A stretch of 64,000 nucleotides of DNA from Desulfovibrio sp. UCD-KL4C (GTDB lineage Bacteria; Desulfobacterota; Desulfovibrionia; Desulfovibrionales; Desulfovibrionaceae), in assembly GCF_006210265.1 (NCBI RefSeq), contig NZ_VCNC01000004.1, forward strand, positions 310,001 through 374,000, read 5' to 3'. Position numbers and translations under genes: made by a program. The notes beneath the pieces were generated by a model. The model was given only the letters and a program-made list of their open reading frames with translations, was not told where the DNA came from and did no database searches. Positions 42,829-53,421 of this stretch are shown in pieces. Position 1 is the first letter of the stretch, and each line of letters begins with the position of its first letter.

Positions 42829-44919
42829 ATGCCAAAACAAATTTTGAAACGTGACGGTAGACTAGAATCATGGTCAACAACCAGAATCTCTGAAGCAATT
42901 TTCAAAGCACTTAAAGCCAGCGGGATAAAAGACCCACTTTTAGGCAAGCGTCTGGGTAAAAAGGTTGAGCATAAACTAGCGGAGTATGACGTTCCTGAGC
43001 AGGAAACAGTTCAGGATATGGTTCAGCTTGTCCTTATGGAGAGCCGCCTCTATTCCGTTGCAGAGCGTTACATTATATATCGTGAAAAAAGACGTGAACT
43101 TCGTAAACAGGATGAAACATATCTGGATATTACCGGAACTATTGAAAGTTATCTGGACCGTTCGGACTGGCGCGTAAATGAAAATTCCAATATGGGCCAT
43201 TCTTTTCAGGGACTTATGCTGCATATGTCAGGAGCTGTTCAGGCTCGTTACTGCCTTGAAAAGTATCCTGAAGAAATCAGACTTGCTCATGAACATGGTT
43301 ACTTTCATATCCACGATCTTTCTTTCGGACTTGCAGGATATTGCGCAGGTTGGTCACTTCGCGATTTATTGATCGAAGGGTTCGGTCTGCGCGGACGTTG
43401 TTCATCTTCTCCGGCTAAGCATTTTGATTCTGTTACCGGACAGATGGTAAATTTTCTTGGAACATTGCAGAATGAATGGGCTGGAGCACAGGCTTTTAAC
43501 AACGTAGATACATATCTCGCTCCTTTCGTCAGACATGACGGCCTCGATTATACCCGTGTTAAGCAGATTGTTCAGAAGTTGATATTTAATTTGAATACCA
43601 CCTCTCGCTGGGGTGGACAGAGTCCTTTCACCAACTTCACTTTTGATATGGTTCCTCCTAAGCACATTGCCAGCGAGCCTGTAATTATCGGCGGAGAGTT
43701 TCAGGATACAACTTACGGTGAATATGCTGCTGAAATGGAAATGATTAATAAAGCGTTTGTAGAAGTCATGCTCGAAGGAGACTCTGACGGACGTATTTTC
43801 TCCTTTCCGATTCCTACTTACAACGTAACTCCTGATTTCCCTTGGGAAACTGAAGTCGGTGAACTGCTTCTAGAAATGACAGCCAAATACGGTGCACCAT
43901 ATTTCCAGAATTTCATCAATTCCGACATGAATCCGGAAGATGTTCGCTCCATGTGCTGCCGTCTTCAGATGGATGTCAGAGAAATCCGCAAAAAAACAGG
44001 TGGCCTTTTTGGAGCAGGTGATCTGACCGGTTCTATAGGGGTTGTTACTCTTAACCTGCCTAAGCTTGCTTACCTTGCTCAGGGTGAAGAAGACTTTCTT
44101 GATCTCGTTTCTGAGTATGCGACCCTTGCCAAGGATTCTTTGGAGTTCAAACGCAAGCTGGTTTCAGCTAACTTTGAAAGCGGTATGTTCCCGTTCTCAC
44201 AGTATTACTTGAAAAACGGGTTTAAGGGACACTTCAGCACCATTGGTTTGATCGGTGGTAACGAAGCATGTCATAATATACTTGGTAAAGGTATCGAAAC
44301 TGAAGCTGGAACCAGATTAATGCAGCGTGTTCTTAATCATTTGCGTGATCTAGTTGTTAGATTTCAGGAAGAAACAGATAATCTATACAATCTTGAAGCC
44401 ACTCCAGGTGAAGGTACATGTTATCGTTTGGCTAAGATTGATAAGAATCTCTACGCGGATATTTATACCGCAGGTGATGATGTTCCTTACTACACAAACT
44501 CTACTCTGCTGCCTGCCGGAGCTACGGAAGATGTTGTTTATGCTCTTGAACATCAGAACAAATTGCAGACACTTTATAATGGCGGAACCGTTTTCCATAC
44601 TTTCCTCGGTGAAGCTGTTTCAGATACCAAGGCACTGCGTAATTTTATAATCAAGGCTATGACCAATACTAAGATCCCATACATCTCAGTAACTCCCACT
44701 TTTTCAATCTGCGAAGATCATGGTTATCTGTATGGGGAGCATTTTGAATGCCCTACCTGCGGTAAGGACGCGGAAGTTTATACTCGTATTGTAGGCTACT
44801 ATCGCCCTGTTAATCGCTGGAATAAAGGTAAGCAGGAAGAATACAAAGAAAGGGCTGAATATGGTCATTCTTCGTGTGGGTGCAGTGCTCCCGGCGGAGT
44901 AGTTGTAGAATCCTTATAA
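42829..44919 (+). CDS. nrdD: Anaerobic (class III) ribonucleoside-triphosphate reductase
   Basis: A 696-residue glycyl-radical enzyme. Residues 1-90 are an ATP-cone (ILKRDGRLESWSTTRISEAIFKALK). The catalytic barrel follows, with HIHDLSFGLAGYCAGWSLRDLL, FNLNTTSRWGGQSPFTNFTFDM and IPTYNVTPDFPW. The zinc region has FSICEDHGYLYG and FECPTCGKDAEVYTRIVGYYRPVNRW, where the radical Gly lies in RIVGYY. It makes dNTPs without oxygen or B12 and needs the NrdG activase, which is not encoded here. ATG 42829 is preferred to the TTG codon before it. The leader carries a cobalamin riboswitch and the second conserved domain. Confidence 0.93.
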   Translation: MPKQILKRDGRLESWSTTRISEAIFKALKASGIKDPLLGKRLGKKVEHKLAEYDVPEQETVQDMVQLVLMESRLYSVAERYIIYREKRRELRKQDETYLDITGTIESYLDRSDWRVNENSNMGHSFQGLMLHMSGAVQARYCLEKYPEEIRLAHEHGYFHIHDLSFGLAGYCAGWSLRDLLIEGFGLRGRCSSSPAKHFDSVTGQMVNFLGTLQNEWAGAQAFNNVDTYLAPFVRHDGLDYTRVKQIVQKLIFNLNTTSRWGGQSPFTNFTFDMVPPKHIASEPVIIGGEFQDTTYGEYAAEMEMINKAFVEVMLEGDSDGRIFSFPIPTYNVTPDFPWETEVGELLLEMTAKYGAPYFQNFINSDMNPEDVRSMCCRLQMDVREIRKKTGGLFGAGDLTGSIGVVTLNLPKLAYLAQGEEDFLDLVSEYATLAKDSLEFKRKLVSANFESGMFPFSQYYLKNGFKGHFSTIGLIGGNEACHNILGKGIETEAGTRLMQRVLNHLRDLVVRFQEETDNLYNLEATPGEGTCYRLAKIDKNLYADIYTAGDDVPYYTNSTLLPAGATEDVVYALEHQNKLQTLYNGGTVFHTFLGEAVSDTKALRNFIIKAMTNTKIPYISVTPTFSICEDHGYLYGEHFECPTCGKDAEVYTRIVGYYRPVNRWNKGKQEEYKERAEYGHSSCGCSAPGGVVVESL

Positions 44920-44954
44920 TTAATTCATGGTTTTTAATTTAGTTAATGATTATC

Positions 44955-44989
44955 AGGTCCGGAAGAGAGTTCTCTTCCGGACCTTTTTA
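44955..44989 (+). terminator. Rho-independent terminator after nrdD
   Basis: AGGTCCGGAAGAGA (44955-44968) and TCTCTTCCGGACCT (44971-44984), a perfect 14-bp stem followed by TTTTTAA. Confidence 0.92.
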
Positions 44990-45094
44990 ATTTTAAATCT
45001 AGGGTAAATTTTTTTACTGCAATGTCTTGCAGAAGCTGCCATGCAAAGTTAATTTGTATCCGTGAATAGTAAAAATTTAACCACTTATTAATTT

Positions 45095-45325
45095 ATGATA
45101 TTATCCTCCAGCCAGATAAGGGCTTTGCGCCAGAGAAATGATGAAGAACTTCGCAAAGGTAATTTTGCGAAATATGGATACCCTGCGAATACGATACAGG
45201 ACCTTCTCCAAACTATTGAAGCTTTGAAAAGTGAAAAGAAAAAGTGGAAGAAAGTTGCTCAGGAGCGGGGAGAATTGTTAGGTAGATTAACGGGGATGCT
45301 TGAGGAATATAACAAGCATAAATAA
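45095..45325 (+). CDS. Small charged helical protein, unknown
   Basis: 76 residues, rich in Lys/Glu/Leu, with a likely coiled coil from residue 36 (DLLQTIEALKSEKKKWKKVAQ). It begins MILSSSQIRALRQRNDEEL. No family is recognised. The ribosome site is poor, but codon usage resembles its neighbours and the frame is isolated between a terminator and the next promoter region. It is possibly real, of unknown role. Confidence 0.45.
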   Translation: MILSSSQIRALRQRNDEELRKGNFAKYGYPANTIQDLLQTIEALKSEKKKWKKVAQERGELLGRLTGMLEEYNKHK

Positions 45326-45488
45326 ATTACACTAAACGCAAAAAAAATTTTGCTAAAGCAAGACATTTTTTTGCATTTTAAAATTACACACTGCGTTTGA
45401 TGATAAAATATATAATATGTAATTTTTTTATATTAGTTGTGTTATTTTTTTTAAGTAGATTGTGTAATCTTATCTACAGGAGAAAATC

Positions 45489-47801
45489 ATGAAAGTTAAA
45501 AGTATAAATACAAAATTAGCGTTTTTAATTGCAGGGATTGTATTTGTTTGTATTGCCGTTTTTGTTGTTGTGGTCAGTTCACTTACCAATAACGCTGTAT
45601 ATGAGATTCAAAAGCAGAATATGGAAGTTTTGAATCAGAAATTAGTTCAGCAAGCAGAGAGTTTTCTTGATATTTCAAGACTAGATCTGAAGGGATATGC
45701 CAGCAACCGCGAGTATCGTCATGCATTTGTGGATTCATATGCCCGTTCCAGTGTGAAGAGGTCATTGCAGAGCAGGATTAAGGAGCATGGCGGCATACGG
45801 GTTATGGGAGGCTTTGATAAAACTGGAAAGTTAGTTTTTGGTCTTAATAATAAAGGTAAGGATGTCACTGGTCTTGATTTGAGAAACAGCAAATATATCC
45901 AAGAGATTCTTAACGGAAAAGATTTTGCCATCTCTGATATGATCAAAGCTAAAGACGGTGACGGCAGAGTTGTCATGATGGCTGTTCCTGTAAAGGATGC
46001 CGGTGGGCGTATGTTTGGCGGTTTTCTTGTTGGTTTGGATTGGGATAAATATGCGCGCGATTTAATTGATCATGTCACGATAGGTAAAAATGGATATGCA
46101 TATATTATTAATGATAAAGGGATATTTATTGCTCACCCTGACGGGAGTCTTATTGGGAAAGACGCATCTTCCAATTCTTTTATAAAAAAGAGTCTTTCAG
46201 CTAAAAAGGGTTTCATCTCCTATGAATGGAAGGGGCAGGAAAAAGTGCAGTCTTTCATGGATGTTCCTATGACAGGCTGGGTTGTATGCATGTCTGTCTA
46301 TGTTTCCGATTTAACTGAAGCAGCAACATATGAAAGAAATATTTTGATAGCCATGGGAATTGCCATGGCATTATTTTTGGTTGGAGCAATTGTTTTTGCT
46401 ACACGCAAACAGATTATTGTTCCGATGGACCTGATTAAAAATTTCACCTCTGAAATTTCGCATGGTAATTTCAAAGCTGAGCTTGAAGGTGTTTTTACCT
46501 GTGAGCTATTAGAGCTTTCTGACAATATTAAACACATGGTTGCCGAGCTTAAAAATAAGCTTGGTTTTTCTGAAGGAGTTCTTAAGGGAATCTCGATTCC
46601 ATGTATTGTTGCTGATGCTGACGAAAAGGTCCTTTTCGTAAACCGGGGTATGCTGGAGACATTTAGCCGTCCCGGAGTCCCTTCAGATTATATAGGTAGA
46701 ACTGTAGGTGATGTTGTATATAACGACTCTTCACGCTCAACTGTTATAGGCAAGGTAATTAAAGAAAACCATGCACTGAGTAATTTGGAAATGGATATGC
46801 CTAGTCCGAGTGGTGAAATCTTTAATTTGCTGGTAAACGTTTCACCTCTGTTCGACCTTGATGAACGCATGCTGGGTGCAATTTTAATGGCAACCGATAT
46901 GACTGAAATTAAAAAGCAGCAGCGTGTGATTGAAGAAAATAGTATTATGATTTCGGATGCTGCTGAAAGTGCAACAGAAATTTCAAATCAAGTCGCTGGT
47001 TTTGCGGATTCTCTTGCCGCACAGATAGAACAATCCAGCAGAGGTGCGGAAGAACAGAGCGTAATGGCCAGTGAGGCAGCTACCGCTATGGACGAAATGA
47101 ACTCAACTGTTTTTGAAGTAGCTCGTAATGCCTCCACGGCCGCAGGTATTGCTGATGAAGCTCAGGTGAAAGCTCATTCAGGGAATAAGATGGTTGTTGA
47201 GGCTGTTGAAACCATGACTGAAGTTCATGCTAACTCTGAGGCATTGAGTCATGATATGGCTGAACTTGGCACGCAGGCTGAAGGTATCGGGAATATTATG
47301 GGTGTTATTACTGATATTGCCGATCAGACAAATCTTCTTGCTTTAAACGCTGCTATTGAAGCCGCGAGGGCCGGTGATGCAGGACGCGGTTTTGCTGTAG
47401 TTGCTGATGAAGTAAGGAAACTTGCAGAAAAAACCATGACAGCTACCGGAGAAGTCGGCTCGTATATTACTCTGATTCAAAACAGCACTCGTAAGAATAT
47501 CGTGAGTGCTGAAAAATCTACAGAATCTATTTTGACAGTAACTGAGCTGGTTAATAAATCCGGTGATGTTCTGAAAGAAATTGTAGCCAGTATCTCTGAA
47601 ACAAGTGATCAGGTTCGCAGTATTGCAACCGCTTCTGAGCAACAATCTGCAGCCAGTGAAGAAATAAGTCGTTCAACCGGTCAAATTAATACTATTGCCG
47701 GAGAGACAGCACAGGCTATGACAGAGTCTGCTGAAGCTGTAAGTAAGCTGACGGCTTTGGCGCATGAATTGAATTCTATTATTGCTAAGATGCAGGGCTA
47801 A
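45489..47801 (+). CDS. Methyl-accepting chemotaxis protein with dCache sensor and PAS
   Basis: 770 residues. TM1 is at 10-33. The periplasmic double-Cache sensor (35-275) includes the tell-tale [26 protein letters not shown] and [16 protein letters not shown]2 is around 283-303, followed by HAMP and a PAS ([25 protein letters not shown]). The signalling domain has tip [36 protein letters not shown]. Such sensors bind small carboxylates or amino acids. AGGAG precedes the ATG by 7 nt. The upstream gap (45326-45488) is AT-rich with three ATTACAC/GTGTAAT copies (45326, 45383, 45462). Confidence 0.92.
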   Translation: MKVKSINTKLAFLIAGIVFVCIAVFVVVVSSLTNNAVYEIQKQNMEVLNQKLVQQAESFLDISRLDLKGYASNREYRHAFVDSYARSSVKRSLQSRIKEHGGIRVMGGFDKTGKLVFGLNNKGKDVTGLDLRNSKYIQEILNGKDFAISDMIKAKDGDGRVVMMAVPVKDAGGRMFGGFLVGLDWDKYARDLIDHVTIGKNGYAYIINDKGIFIAHPDGSLIGKDASSNSFIKKSLSAKKGFISYEWKGQEKVQSFMDVPMTGWVVCMSVYVSDLTEAATYERNILIAMGIAMALFLVGAIVFATRKQIIVPMDLIKNFTSEISHGNFKAELEGVFTCELLELSDNIKHMVAELKNKLGFSEGVLKGISIPCIVADADEKVLFVNRGMLETFSRPGVPSDYIGRTVGDVVYNDSSRSTVIGKVIKENHALSNLEMDMPSPSGEIFNLLVNVSPLFDLDERMLGAILMATDMTEIKKQQRVIEENSIMISDAAESATEISNQVAGFADSLAAQIEQSSRGAEEQSVMASEAATAMDEMNSTVFEVARNASTAAGIADEAQVKAHSGNKMVVEAVETMTEVHANSEALSHDMAELGTQAEGIGNIMGVITDIADQTNLLALNAAIEAARAGDAGRGFAVVADEVRKLAEKTMTATGEVGSYITLIQNSTRKNIVSAEKSTESILTVTELVNKSGDVLKEIVASISETSDQVRSIATASEQQSAASEEISRSTGQINTIAGETAQAMTESAEAVSKLTALAHELNSIIAKMQG

Positions 47802-47833
47802 TATGAGTTTTTAAGATCCTTTAGAGCCAAAAT

Positions 47834-47873
47834 ATCCCCCCTGTAGAAAATTCTACAGGGGGGATGTTTTTTT
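47834..47873. terminator. Bidirectional terminator
   Basis: ATCCCCCCTGTAGAA (47834-47848) and TTCTACAGGGGGGAT (47851-47865), a perfect 15-bp stem followed by GTTTTTTT, between the convergent MCP and nhaB genes. Confidence 0.92.
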
Positions 47874-47891
47874 ACGTTACAAAATTATTTT

Positions 47892-49382
47892 TTATAACCA
47901 CCACCAGACTGCTCCGAGCCCGGTAAGGGTCATTACTACTGTGTACGGGAATGCCATCTTAACCATTTCTCCATAAGAAAGTCTGATCAGAGGCGAAATT
48001 GCGGAAGTGAGCAGGAACAGGAAAGCCGCCTGTCCGTTAGGAGTTGCCACACTTGGAATATTTGTTCCTGTGTTAATGGCAACAGCCAGAAGGTCAAACT
48101 GTTCTTTAGAAATTGCTCCGCTAAGAAATGCCGCTTTGGTTTCTGATATATATACTGTTGCAACAAATACATTATCAGAAATCATGGAAAGGAAACCGTT
48201 TGCAAGATAGTAGGCGGCGAGCTGAACTTTACCTTCAAGACCCAATACTGCGTGAATAACTGGAGTAAAGAGGTGCTGTTCATGAATGACCGCAACTATG
48301 GCGAAGAATACGACCAGAAGAGCTGTAAACGGAAGAGCTTCTTCGAAGGCATGTCCTATGCGATGTTCTTCAGTCACTCCGTTAAGAGCTGTAAGAGCAA
48401 CGATAATGCTCAAACCGATAAGTCCTACCTCCGCGAGGTGTAAAGCCAGAGCGAAGATGAGAAAGACTGCTGCGCAAGCTTGAATGAGGAGAGCCGCCTT
48501 TTGTTTAAGAGACATCTGTTCATCTTTCTTTTTATCTTCTTCTTCAAGAATCTGGCGGACATTGGTTGGTAACTTAAATCCGTATCCGAATATTCCGGTG
48601 ACTTCGAGAAGGATGCAGGTCAGAAGGCCCATGGCTAGAACAGGCATAGAGACTGGGGCAGTTCTATAGAAAAATTCCATAAACTCCCAGTTCATAACAT
48701 GTCCGATAAGCAGGTTTTGAGGTTCCCCGACAATGGTGCATACGCCGCCAAGAGCTGTACCAACAGCACCATGCATAAGCAGGTTTCTTAGGAATCCTCT
48801 GAATTCACCTAAGTGACTTACACATTCTTCTTTTAAGGAAGAGTCATCTGTCACAGAGCATTGGCCTGTTGATGCGAATCTATGGTAAATTCCATAAAAT
48901 CCGTATGCAACGGCAATAAGCACTGCTGTTACAGTTAAAGCGTCAAGGAAAGCAGACAGGAAAGCTCCTGAAAAACAAAATAGTAGCGAAATTGTAAGTT
49001 TTGATTTGATGCGAAGAAGAATCTTTGTGAAGGCATACTGAAGCATATCCTTCATAAAGTAGATTCCGGCAACCATAAACATTAAAAGAAGAATAACCGG
49101 AAAGTTATGCAGTGTTTCTTCATAAACCACTTTTGGTGAGGCCATGCCTAAAGCAATGGCTTCTATAGCAAGCAATCCACTCGCTGGCAGAGGGTAGCAT
49201 TTTAAAGCCATTGCAAGTGTAAAAATGAATTCAGCTATTAAAATCCAACCGGTAATGAAAGGGCCTGCAGTGGCCAGAAGAATAGGGTTGATAATTAAAA
49301 ATCCGATTATAGTCAGCTTGTACCAATCCGAAGAATTGCCTAGAAAGTTTTTTTGAAGGGCTTGTGGGATTGTTTTGGGCAC
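47892..49382 (-). CDS. nhaB: Na+/H+ antiporter NhaB
   Basis: A 496-residue, about 12-span protein following NhaB end to end: [96 protein letters not shown], and [29 protein letters not shown]. It expels Na+ in exchange for protons at the inner membrane, in keeping with a marine organism. It starts at GTG 49382, with AAAGGAG about 7 nt upstream. It lies 47 bp after the beta-helix gene and is probably cotranscribed with it. Confidence 0.95.
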   Translation of the reverse strand: MPKTIPQALQKNFLGNSSDWYKLTIIGFLIINPILLATAGPFITGWILIAEFIFTLAMALKCYPLPASGLLAIEAIALGMASPKVVYEETLHNFPVILLLMFMVAGIYFMKDMLQYAFTKILLRIKSKLTISLLFCFSGAFLSAFLDALTVTAVLIAVAYGFYGIYHRFASTGQCSVTDDSSLKEECVSHLGEFRGFLRNLLMHGAVGTALGGVCTIVGEPQNLLIGHVMNWEFMEFFYRTAPVSMPVLAMGLLTCILLEVTGIFGYGFKLPTNVRQILEEEDKKKDEQMSLKQKAALLIQACAAVFLIFALALHLAEVGLIGLSIIVALTALNGVTEEHRIGHAFEEALPFTALLVVFFAIVAVIHEQHLFTPVIHAVLGLEGKVQLAAYYLANGFLSMISDNVFVATVYISETKAAFLSGAISKEQFDLLAVAINTGTNIPSVATPNGQAAFLFLLTSAISPLIRLSYGEMVKMAFPYTVVMTLTGLGAVWWWL

Positions 49383-49429
49383 TTTGTACTCCTTTTATTA
49401 GCTTGTTTACTGGGAAAACCATTTTCAGA

Positions 49430-50869
49430 CTATAGCTCACTAGGCTCTAACGGGTCGATTGACAGTTCCGGGTAAAGTCCTTTCAAATCGCCTTCCGGAT
49501 AAGGCTGAAGGATGTTGAAAGAGATGTCCTGAGTTTGCTGGGCATGTCCTGCTTTTTCATCTGATCCGTCCCAGAAGGCTCCATTGCATTCAAGGATATG
49601 TTCAATACGATGTCTGAAACCCTCAACAAACTTTGCTCCTATGCCTTCAAAAGTCAGGTCACCAAGTCGGAATTGGCCTTTTAGTGCAGCGAAGTCTGTT
49701 AAAGATATAGAGTGCATTTCAAGGTCTTTCTGCTTGCTGATATAACCCCAGACAAGACTATTCTCTGGGATGACAACTGGTTCCTCAGTATCAATAATAG
49801 TGTGGGGCATTATGATTGAACCGGCACCGACTTCAATTTGGCATTCCTTTTTACCATTTAAAAAGGAGTTAAAACCGACGAAAATATTTCGGTGCAGGTG
49901 AGTGTAAATAACTTTTCCACCATGAGCTGTAACGTTATACCCATCATAGACTGAGTTAATTATATAACAATTTTCCTGTGCATTAGAGCCAGGCCCCAGA
50001 ATTGAATCTTCAAGGTAGGCTCTTTGAGCGATAAGAACATTCTTATCAACTTTACATGTTCCTTTAATTACAGCGTAAGGACTGACCGATGCCCCTTCCG
50101 GTACATCAATCATATTTTCAGGATTCACAGCGGAGTAAATGGGAATAAAGTCTTCTTTTCTCTCTGCAAAAAAGTCTATGAACATGCCTTTAGGCCTGCT
50201 TTCTTCAATGCGGATGTATTTTGCGAGGACTTCAGTTGGGAACTGATAGTTGAATTCAAAGGCTCCGTCGGCTTTGACCCATACGCGTCCGGGACGAATT
50301 CTTTTATGAGAAAGTTCTCCTGCTTGAACGTATGAGTAAGATCCTATGGCACAATCATGACAGATGGATAAATCAACAGTTGAAAAAGGTTCAAGAAAGC
50401 AGCCTTCAACTGATGTTCCGTGGATGTTGGCGTAATGCAGGGATACTGTGTTTGATATTTTGAAAACTTCAAGGTTTTCGGGATCGTGTGAGTTGTTATG
50501 CACCAGTGTTTTCATTAGAAAACTGTCTCTGATGTAAATAACTTCATCATCACGAAGCTTTATGTTGTGACCGCTGACGGCAACAAGATGTCCTTTCCGT
50601 TTTAGTTCATCACCGCGAATATCGCTTTTATGAAGAATGGAATGGTCAACGACGCATTTGCCAAGGAAGTAGGTTCCACCGACACTGGAATGTCGAAAGT
50701 GGAATTTAAGAGGGTGAGTGTTCGTTAAAGAGTAGAACGCGTAGTACAGCGCAAAACTGTCTTTGGGGATGAGGTCCTTGATGAAAGGGCCTACATCGAC
50801 AAGCGGCTCGCGTAGATTGATATTCACGCGATGCACGATATGGTCGATAAGCTTATTCAGCTGTTTCAT
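49430..50869 (-). CDS. Left-handed beta-helix (hexapeptide-repeat) protein, unknown function
   Basis: A 479-residue cytoplasmic protein with imperfect hexapeptide repeats in residues 130-190 and 255-370 (VSLHYANIHGTSVEGCFLEPFSTVDLSICHDCAIGSYSYV and YAVIKGTCKVDKNVLIAQRAYLEDSILGPGSNAQ), as in acyltransferases and nucleotide-sugar pyrophosphorylase tails. No nucleotidyl-transferase domain is visible. AAGGAA directly precedes the ATG. It sits between a DASS transporter and nhaB. The substrate is unknown. Confidence 0.65.
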   Translation of the reverse strand: MKQLNKLIDHIVHRVNINLREPLVDVGPFIKDLIPKDSFALYYAFYSLTNTHPLKFHFRHSSVGGTYFLGKCVVDHSILHKSDIRGDELKRKGHLVAVSGHNIKLRDDEVIYIRDSFLMKTLVHNNSHDPENLEVFKISNTVSLHYANIHGTSVEGCFLEPFSTVDLSICHDCAIGSYSYVQAGELSHKRIRPGRVWVKADGAFEFNYQFPTEVLAKYIRIEESRPKGMFIDFFAERKEDFIPIYSAVNPENMIDVPEGASVSPYAVIKGTCKVDKNVLIAQRAYLEDSILGPGSNAQENCYIINSVYDGYNVTAHGGKVIYTHLHRNIFVGFNSFLNGKKECQIEVGAGSIIMPHTIIDTEEPVVIPENSLVWGYISKQKDLEMHSISLTDFAALKGQFRLGDLTFEGIGAKFVEGFRHRIEHILECNGAFWDGSDEKAGHAQQTQDISFNILQPYPEGDLKGLYPELSIDPLEPSEL

Positions 50870-50934
50870 TTCCTTCTCGCTTTTTTTTGGTGCCGGAAGT
50901 CGTAGGTGGAAACCGGAACTGGTTGATATACAGC

Positions 50935-50968
50935 CTGGACGGTTTCAGCATGTGCCTAAACCGTCCAG
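50935..50968 (-). terminator. Hairpin after DASS operon
   Basis: CTGGACGGTTT (50935-50945) and AAACCGTCCAG (50958-50968) form a perfect 11-bp stem, 36 bp after the DASS stop codon on the minus strand. No T-tract follows, so read-through into the beta-helix gene is possible. Confidence 0.55.
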
Positions 50969-51003
50969 ACTCCTTTACAATTCGCTCCTATAACCTGATA
51001 TTG

Positions 51004-52476
51004 TTAACCGGGCAAGGTTACAGGCATTCCCATCATCGGCCAGAGTACTAAAACCGCAAAACCTACTACGATTAAGAGCATTATGCTGGCCGGGATTCCA
51101 TATAAAAAGAATTCTCCAGTAGTAAATTGTCCGGAATCATAAGCTATGGCATTCGGGGCTGCTCCTACTAGTAGAAGAAACGGCATACCCGCAACTACAA
51201 GGGCTACGAACAGGATTACTTCCGGCGCAACTCCCAAATATGGAGCAATTACCAGTGCCACCGGCAGTGAAATTGCGATTGCGGCTACGTTCATAATAAA
51301 GTTGGTCATCATCAGGACGAAGAAAGCTATGGACATAACAAACACAAACCAATGAGAATTTTGAAAAATTGTCAGCCAATTTACAGCCATCCATTTTGCA
51401 GCACCTGTTTCCCATAGGCAAAATCCGATAGACATTGCTCCTGCAAAGAGAAGAATAATGTTCCATGGAATATCTTCGAGGTCATTGATATCAAGGATCT
51501 TGAATATAAAAAATGAGATCGAAGAAACCAGAATGATTGCTGTTTTATCAATAGCTTTAAGTTCAGGGATAAATGATCTTAAACTCATGATAAGAATAAT
51601 TGAACCTACGAGAACTGCCGCCATTATTTCATCACGACTCAGCGGTCCCATCTGCTTATTCAGTTCCCTTGCTTTTTCACGCAGTCCCGGAATGGTTTTC
51701 TTTTCCGGCTTGAGAAATATCATAAAAAATCCCCAAAGCAGAAAGACCATACCCCATCCGATTGGTGCCATATAATATGTCAGTTCAAAGAAAGTGACAT
51801 CTCTACCAAGGATCTCTTGAAAGAATCCGATAGCAACAGCGCCTCGTGCAGCTCCGAGCAAGGTTACAATGGAACCTGCTCCGGCAATATAAGCCATGCC
51901 TATAAAAAGCCCTTTACCGAACTTGGTAGGCTTGTTTCCTTCGCCGTACAGTGCGTAAATTGCTAAAAGGAGAGGGTAAATTGTTGCAGCGACTGCTGTA
52001 TGAGCCATAATATGAGTTAACAGTGCAGTAACAACGAATACTCCTAAATATATATTCTTGGTTTTCTCACCTACAACCATGAGCATTTTATATGCAAGCC
52101 GTTTAGTCAGTCCGGTTTTGGTGAAAACAAGTCCAATCATGATTGAAGCAAAGATAAAAAGAACAGAAGGGTCCATGAAATCTTTAAATGCAACTTTGGC
52201 AGGGCGGATAAAAAACATAGCCTGCAATACACCGATTGCCAGTGAAGTTATGCCGATTGGTACAACCTCAAATACCCACCATGTGCCAGCCAACAGGAAA
52301 ACTCCAATTGCTCCTTTGGCTTCCTGAGAGAGTATAAAATGTTCGCCCATAGGGTCGATAGCATCAGGCCATGCCGGGCAATAATAAACCACTGCGAACA
52401 GAGTTAAACCTAGCAGCATGAAGAAAAGTCTTTTAAAATCAAAAGATTTTGGCTTTGATAGAGTAGCTGCGCTCAT
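51004..52476 (-). CDS. DASS/SLC13-family anion:Na+ symporter
   Basis: A 490-residue protein with 12 or more spans. It carries family blocks GTWWVFEVVPIGITSLAIGVLQ, FMDPSVLFIFASIMIGLVFTKTGLTKRLA, MTNFIMNVAAIAISLPVAL and LLLVGAAPNAIAYDSGQF. It probably imports sulfate, thiosulfate or dicarboxylates with Na+. GGAG lies before the ATG. It is third in a tight operon receiver-CBS-DASS (gaps of 11 and 7 bp). The two small upstream proteins may gate or regulate transport. Confidence 0.85.
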   Translation of the reverse strand: MSAATLSKPKSFDFKRLFFMLLGLTLFAVVYYCPAWPDAIDPMGEHFILSQEAKGAIGVFLLAGTWWVFEVVPIGITSLAIGVLQAMFFIRPAKVAFKDFMDPSVLFIFASIMIGLVFTKTGLTKRLAYKMLMVVGEKTKNIYLGVFVVTALLTHIMAHTAVAATIYPLLLAIYALYGEGNKPTKFGKGLFIGMAYIAGAGSIVTLLGAARGAVAIGFFQEILGRDVTFFELTYYMAPIGWGMVFLLWGFFMIFLKPEKKTIPGLREKARELNKQMGPLSRDEIMAAVLVGSIILIMSLRSFIPELKAIDKTAIILVSSISFFIFKILDINDLEDIPWNIILLFAGAMSIGFCLWETGAAKWMAVNWLTIFQNSHWFVFVMSIAFFVLMMTNFIMNVAAIAISLPVALVIAPYLGVAPEVILFVALVVAGMPFLLLVGAAPNAIAYDSGQFTTGEFFLYGIPASIMLLIVVGFAVLVLWPMMGMPVTLPG

Positions 52477-52483
52477 ATCTAAA

Positions 52484-53053
52484 TTACTCCTTGATTTTGT
52501 CCGTAGTTTTTATTGCACAAGTCAGGATCGAGTCTCTTACCTTTTCAAAGACATCCCCAAGGCGAAGTACTCCGGTAATTGTTCCGTTTTTTTGAATCAA
52601 AAGAGGTTGGTGGATGCCCATAATGTAAGAATGGAGAGCTTTATCCAGACTGTCGTCCTCATCTAAAATTTCAGAGAGAGCAGGCTTGTACATAATCTTT
52701 TCAACTTTGACTTCGCTGATACTGGAGCAAATAGTCGTCATCGGTTCATCCCAAAGGTTGAAGTCCTTAAAAACTCTTTGAACAAATTTTCTATCTAGAA
52801 AGTTATTTTTATTACTTGAAAGGAATTTGAAATAGGAAGGTTCCATATGTATGAAAATATCAAGTATCGTTAGTTTACCGATTGTTTTTCCATTCTCATC
52901 TTCTACTAAAATATCACGGTGAGGATGCGATAAATTTTTATCATTGCCCTCTTTAATCAATTTGAGCATAGCCTGATGAATTGTAGTATGTTTTTTGATT
53001 CGGCTATATTCTTTTACCGGAATCATGAGATCTTTTACTTTAATGTTTTCCAT
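52484..53053 (-). CDS. CBS-pair protein
   Basis: A 189-residue cytoplasmic protein with two CBS motifs, residues 5-70 (IKVDLMIPVKEYSRIKKHTTIHQAM-like start and DILVEDENGKTIGKLTILDIF) and 105-175 (VEKIMYKPALSEILDEDDSLDKAL, QPLLIQKNGTITGVLRLGDVFEKV). CBS pairs bind adenine nucleotides and tune partner proteins. AAAGGAG precedes the ATG. The partner here is probably the DASS carrier encoded next. Confidence 0.82.
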   Translation of the reverse strand: MENIKVKDLMIPVKEYSRIKKHTTIHQAMLKLIKEGNDKNLSHPHRDILVEDENGKTIGKLTILDIFIHMEPSYFKFLSSNKNNFLDRKFVQRVFKDFNLWDEPMTTICSSISEVKVEKIMYKPALSEILDEDDSLDKALHSYIMGIHQPLLIQKNGTITGVLRLGDVFEKVRDSILTCAIKTTDKIKE

Positions 53054-53064
53054 GTTTATCTCCT

Positions 53065-53421
53065 TTAGCGGTTGTCGGCTGATCGTAAAGTTTTTAATAA
53101 AACTGCAATGTCGACAGGAACTGGAACTTCAGCACATGCTCCAAGATTCATGGCTTCAATTGAAAGTGGAATCGTGTTGCGCTGAGTAATTAAAATAATT
53201 TTCAAATCAGGAACAATTGTTGAAACTGTTTTCATGAATGCAAGTGAATTTCTCCCAAATCCAGATAAGCCGAGCACAATTATCTGTAACTTATTTCTTA
53301 TAATTTGCTCTTTAGCTTCATCCAGATTGTCGGATTCAAAAACTTTCAACCCCGCATTGATGAGTCTTGTTGCTAAGTTTTCGCGAAATTCCGTGTCACT
53401 TTCAACAATCATTATTTTCAT
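53065..53421 (-). CDS. Degenerate stand-alone receiver domain
   Basis: 118 residues, fold-wide match to response-regulator receivers (MKIMIVESDTEFRENLATRL, KIILITQRNTIPLSIEAMNLGA). The phospho-acceptor Asp is absent: the strand-3 end reads QIIVLGLSGFG where D-x-x-L-P is usual. The Lys of the KP motif is also missing (VPVPVDI). It therefore cannot be phosphorylated normally and may work by protein contact. It is first gene of the receiver-CBS-DASS operon. Confidence 0.75.
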   Translation of the reverse strand: MKIMIVESDTEFRENLATRLINAGLKVFESDNLDEAKEQIIRNKLQIIVLGLSGFGRNSLAFMKTVSTIVPDLKIILITQRNTIPLSIEAMNLGACAEVPVPVDIAVLLKTLRSADNR

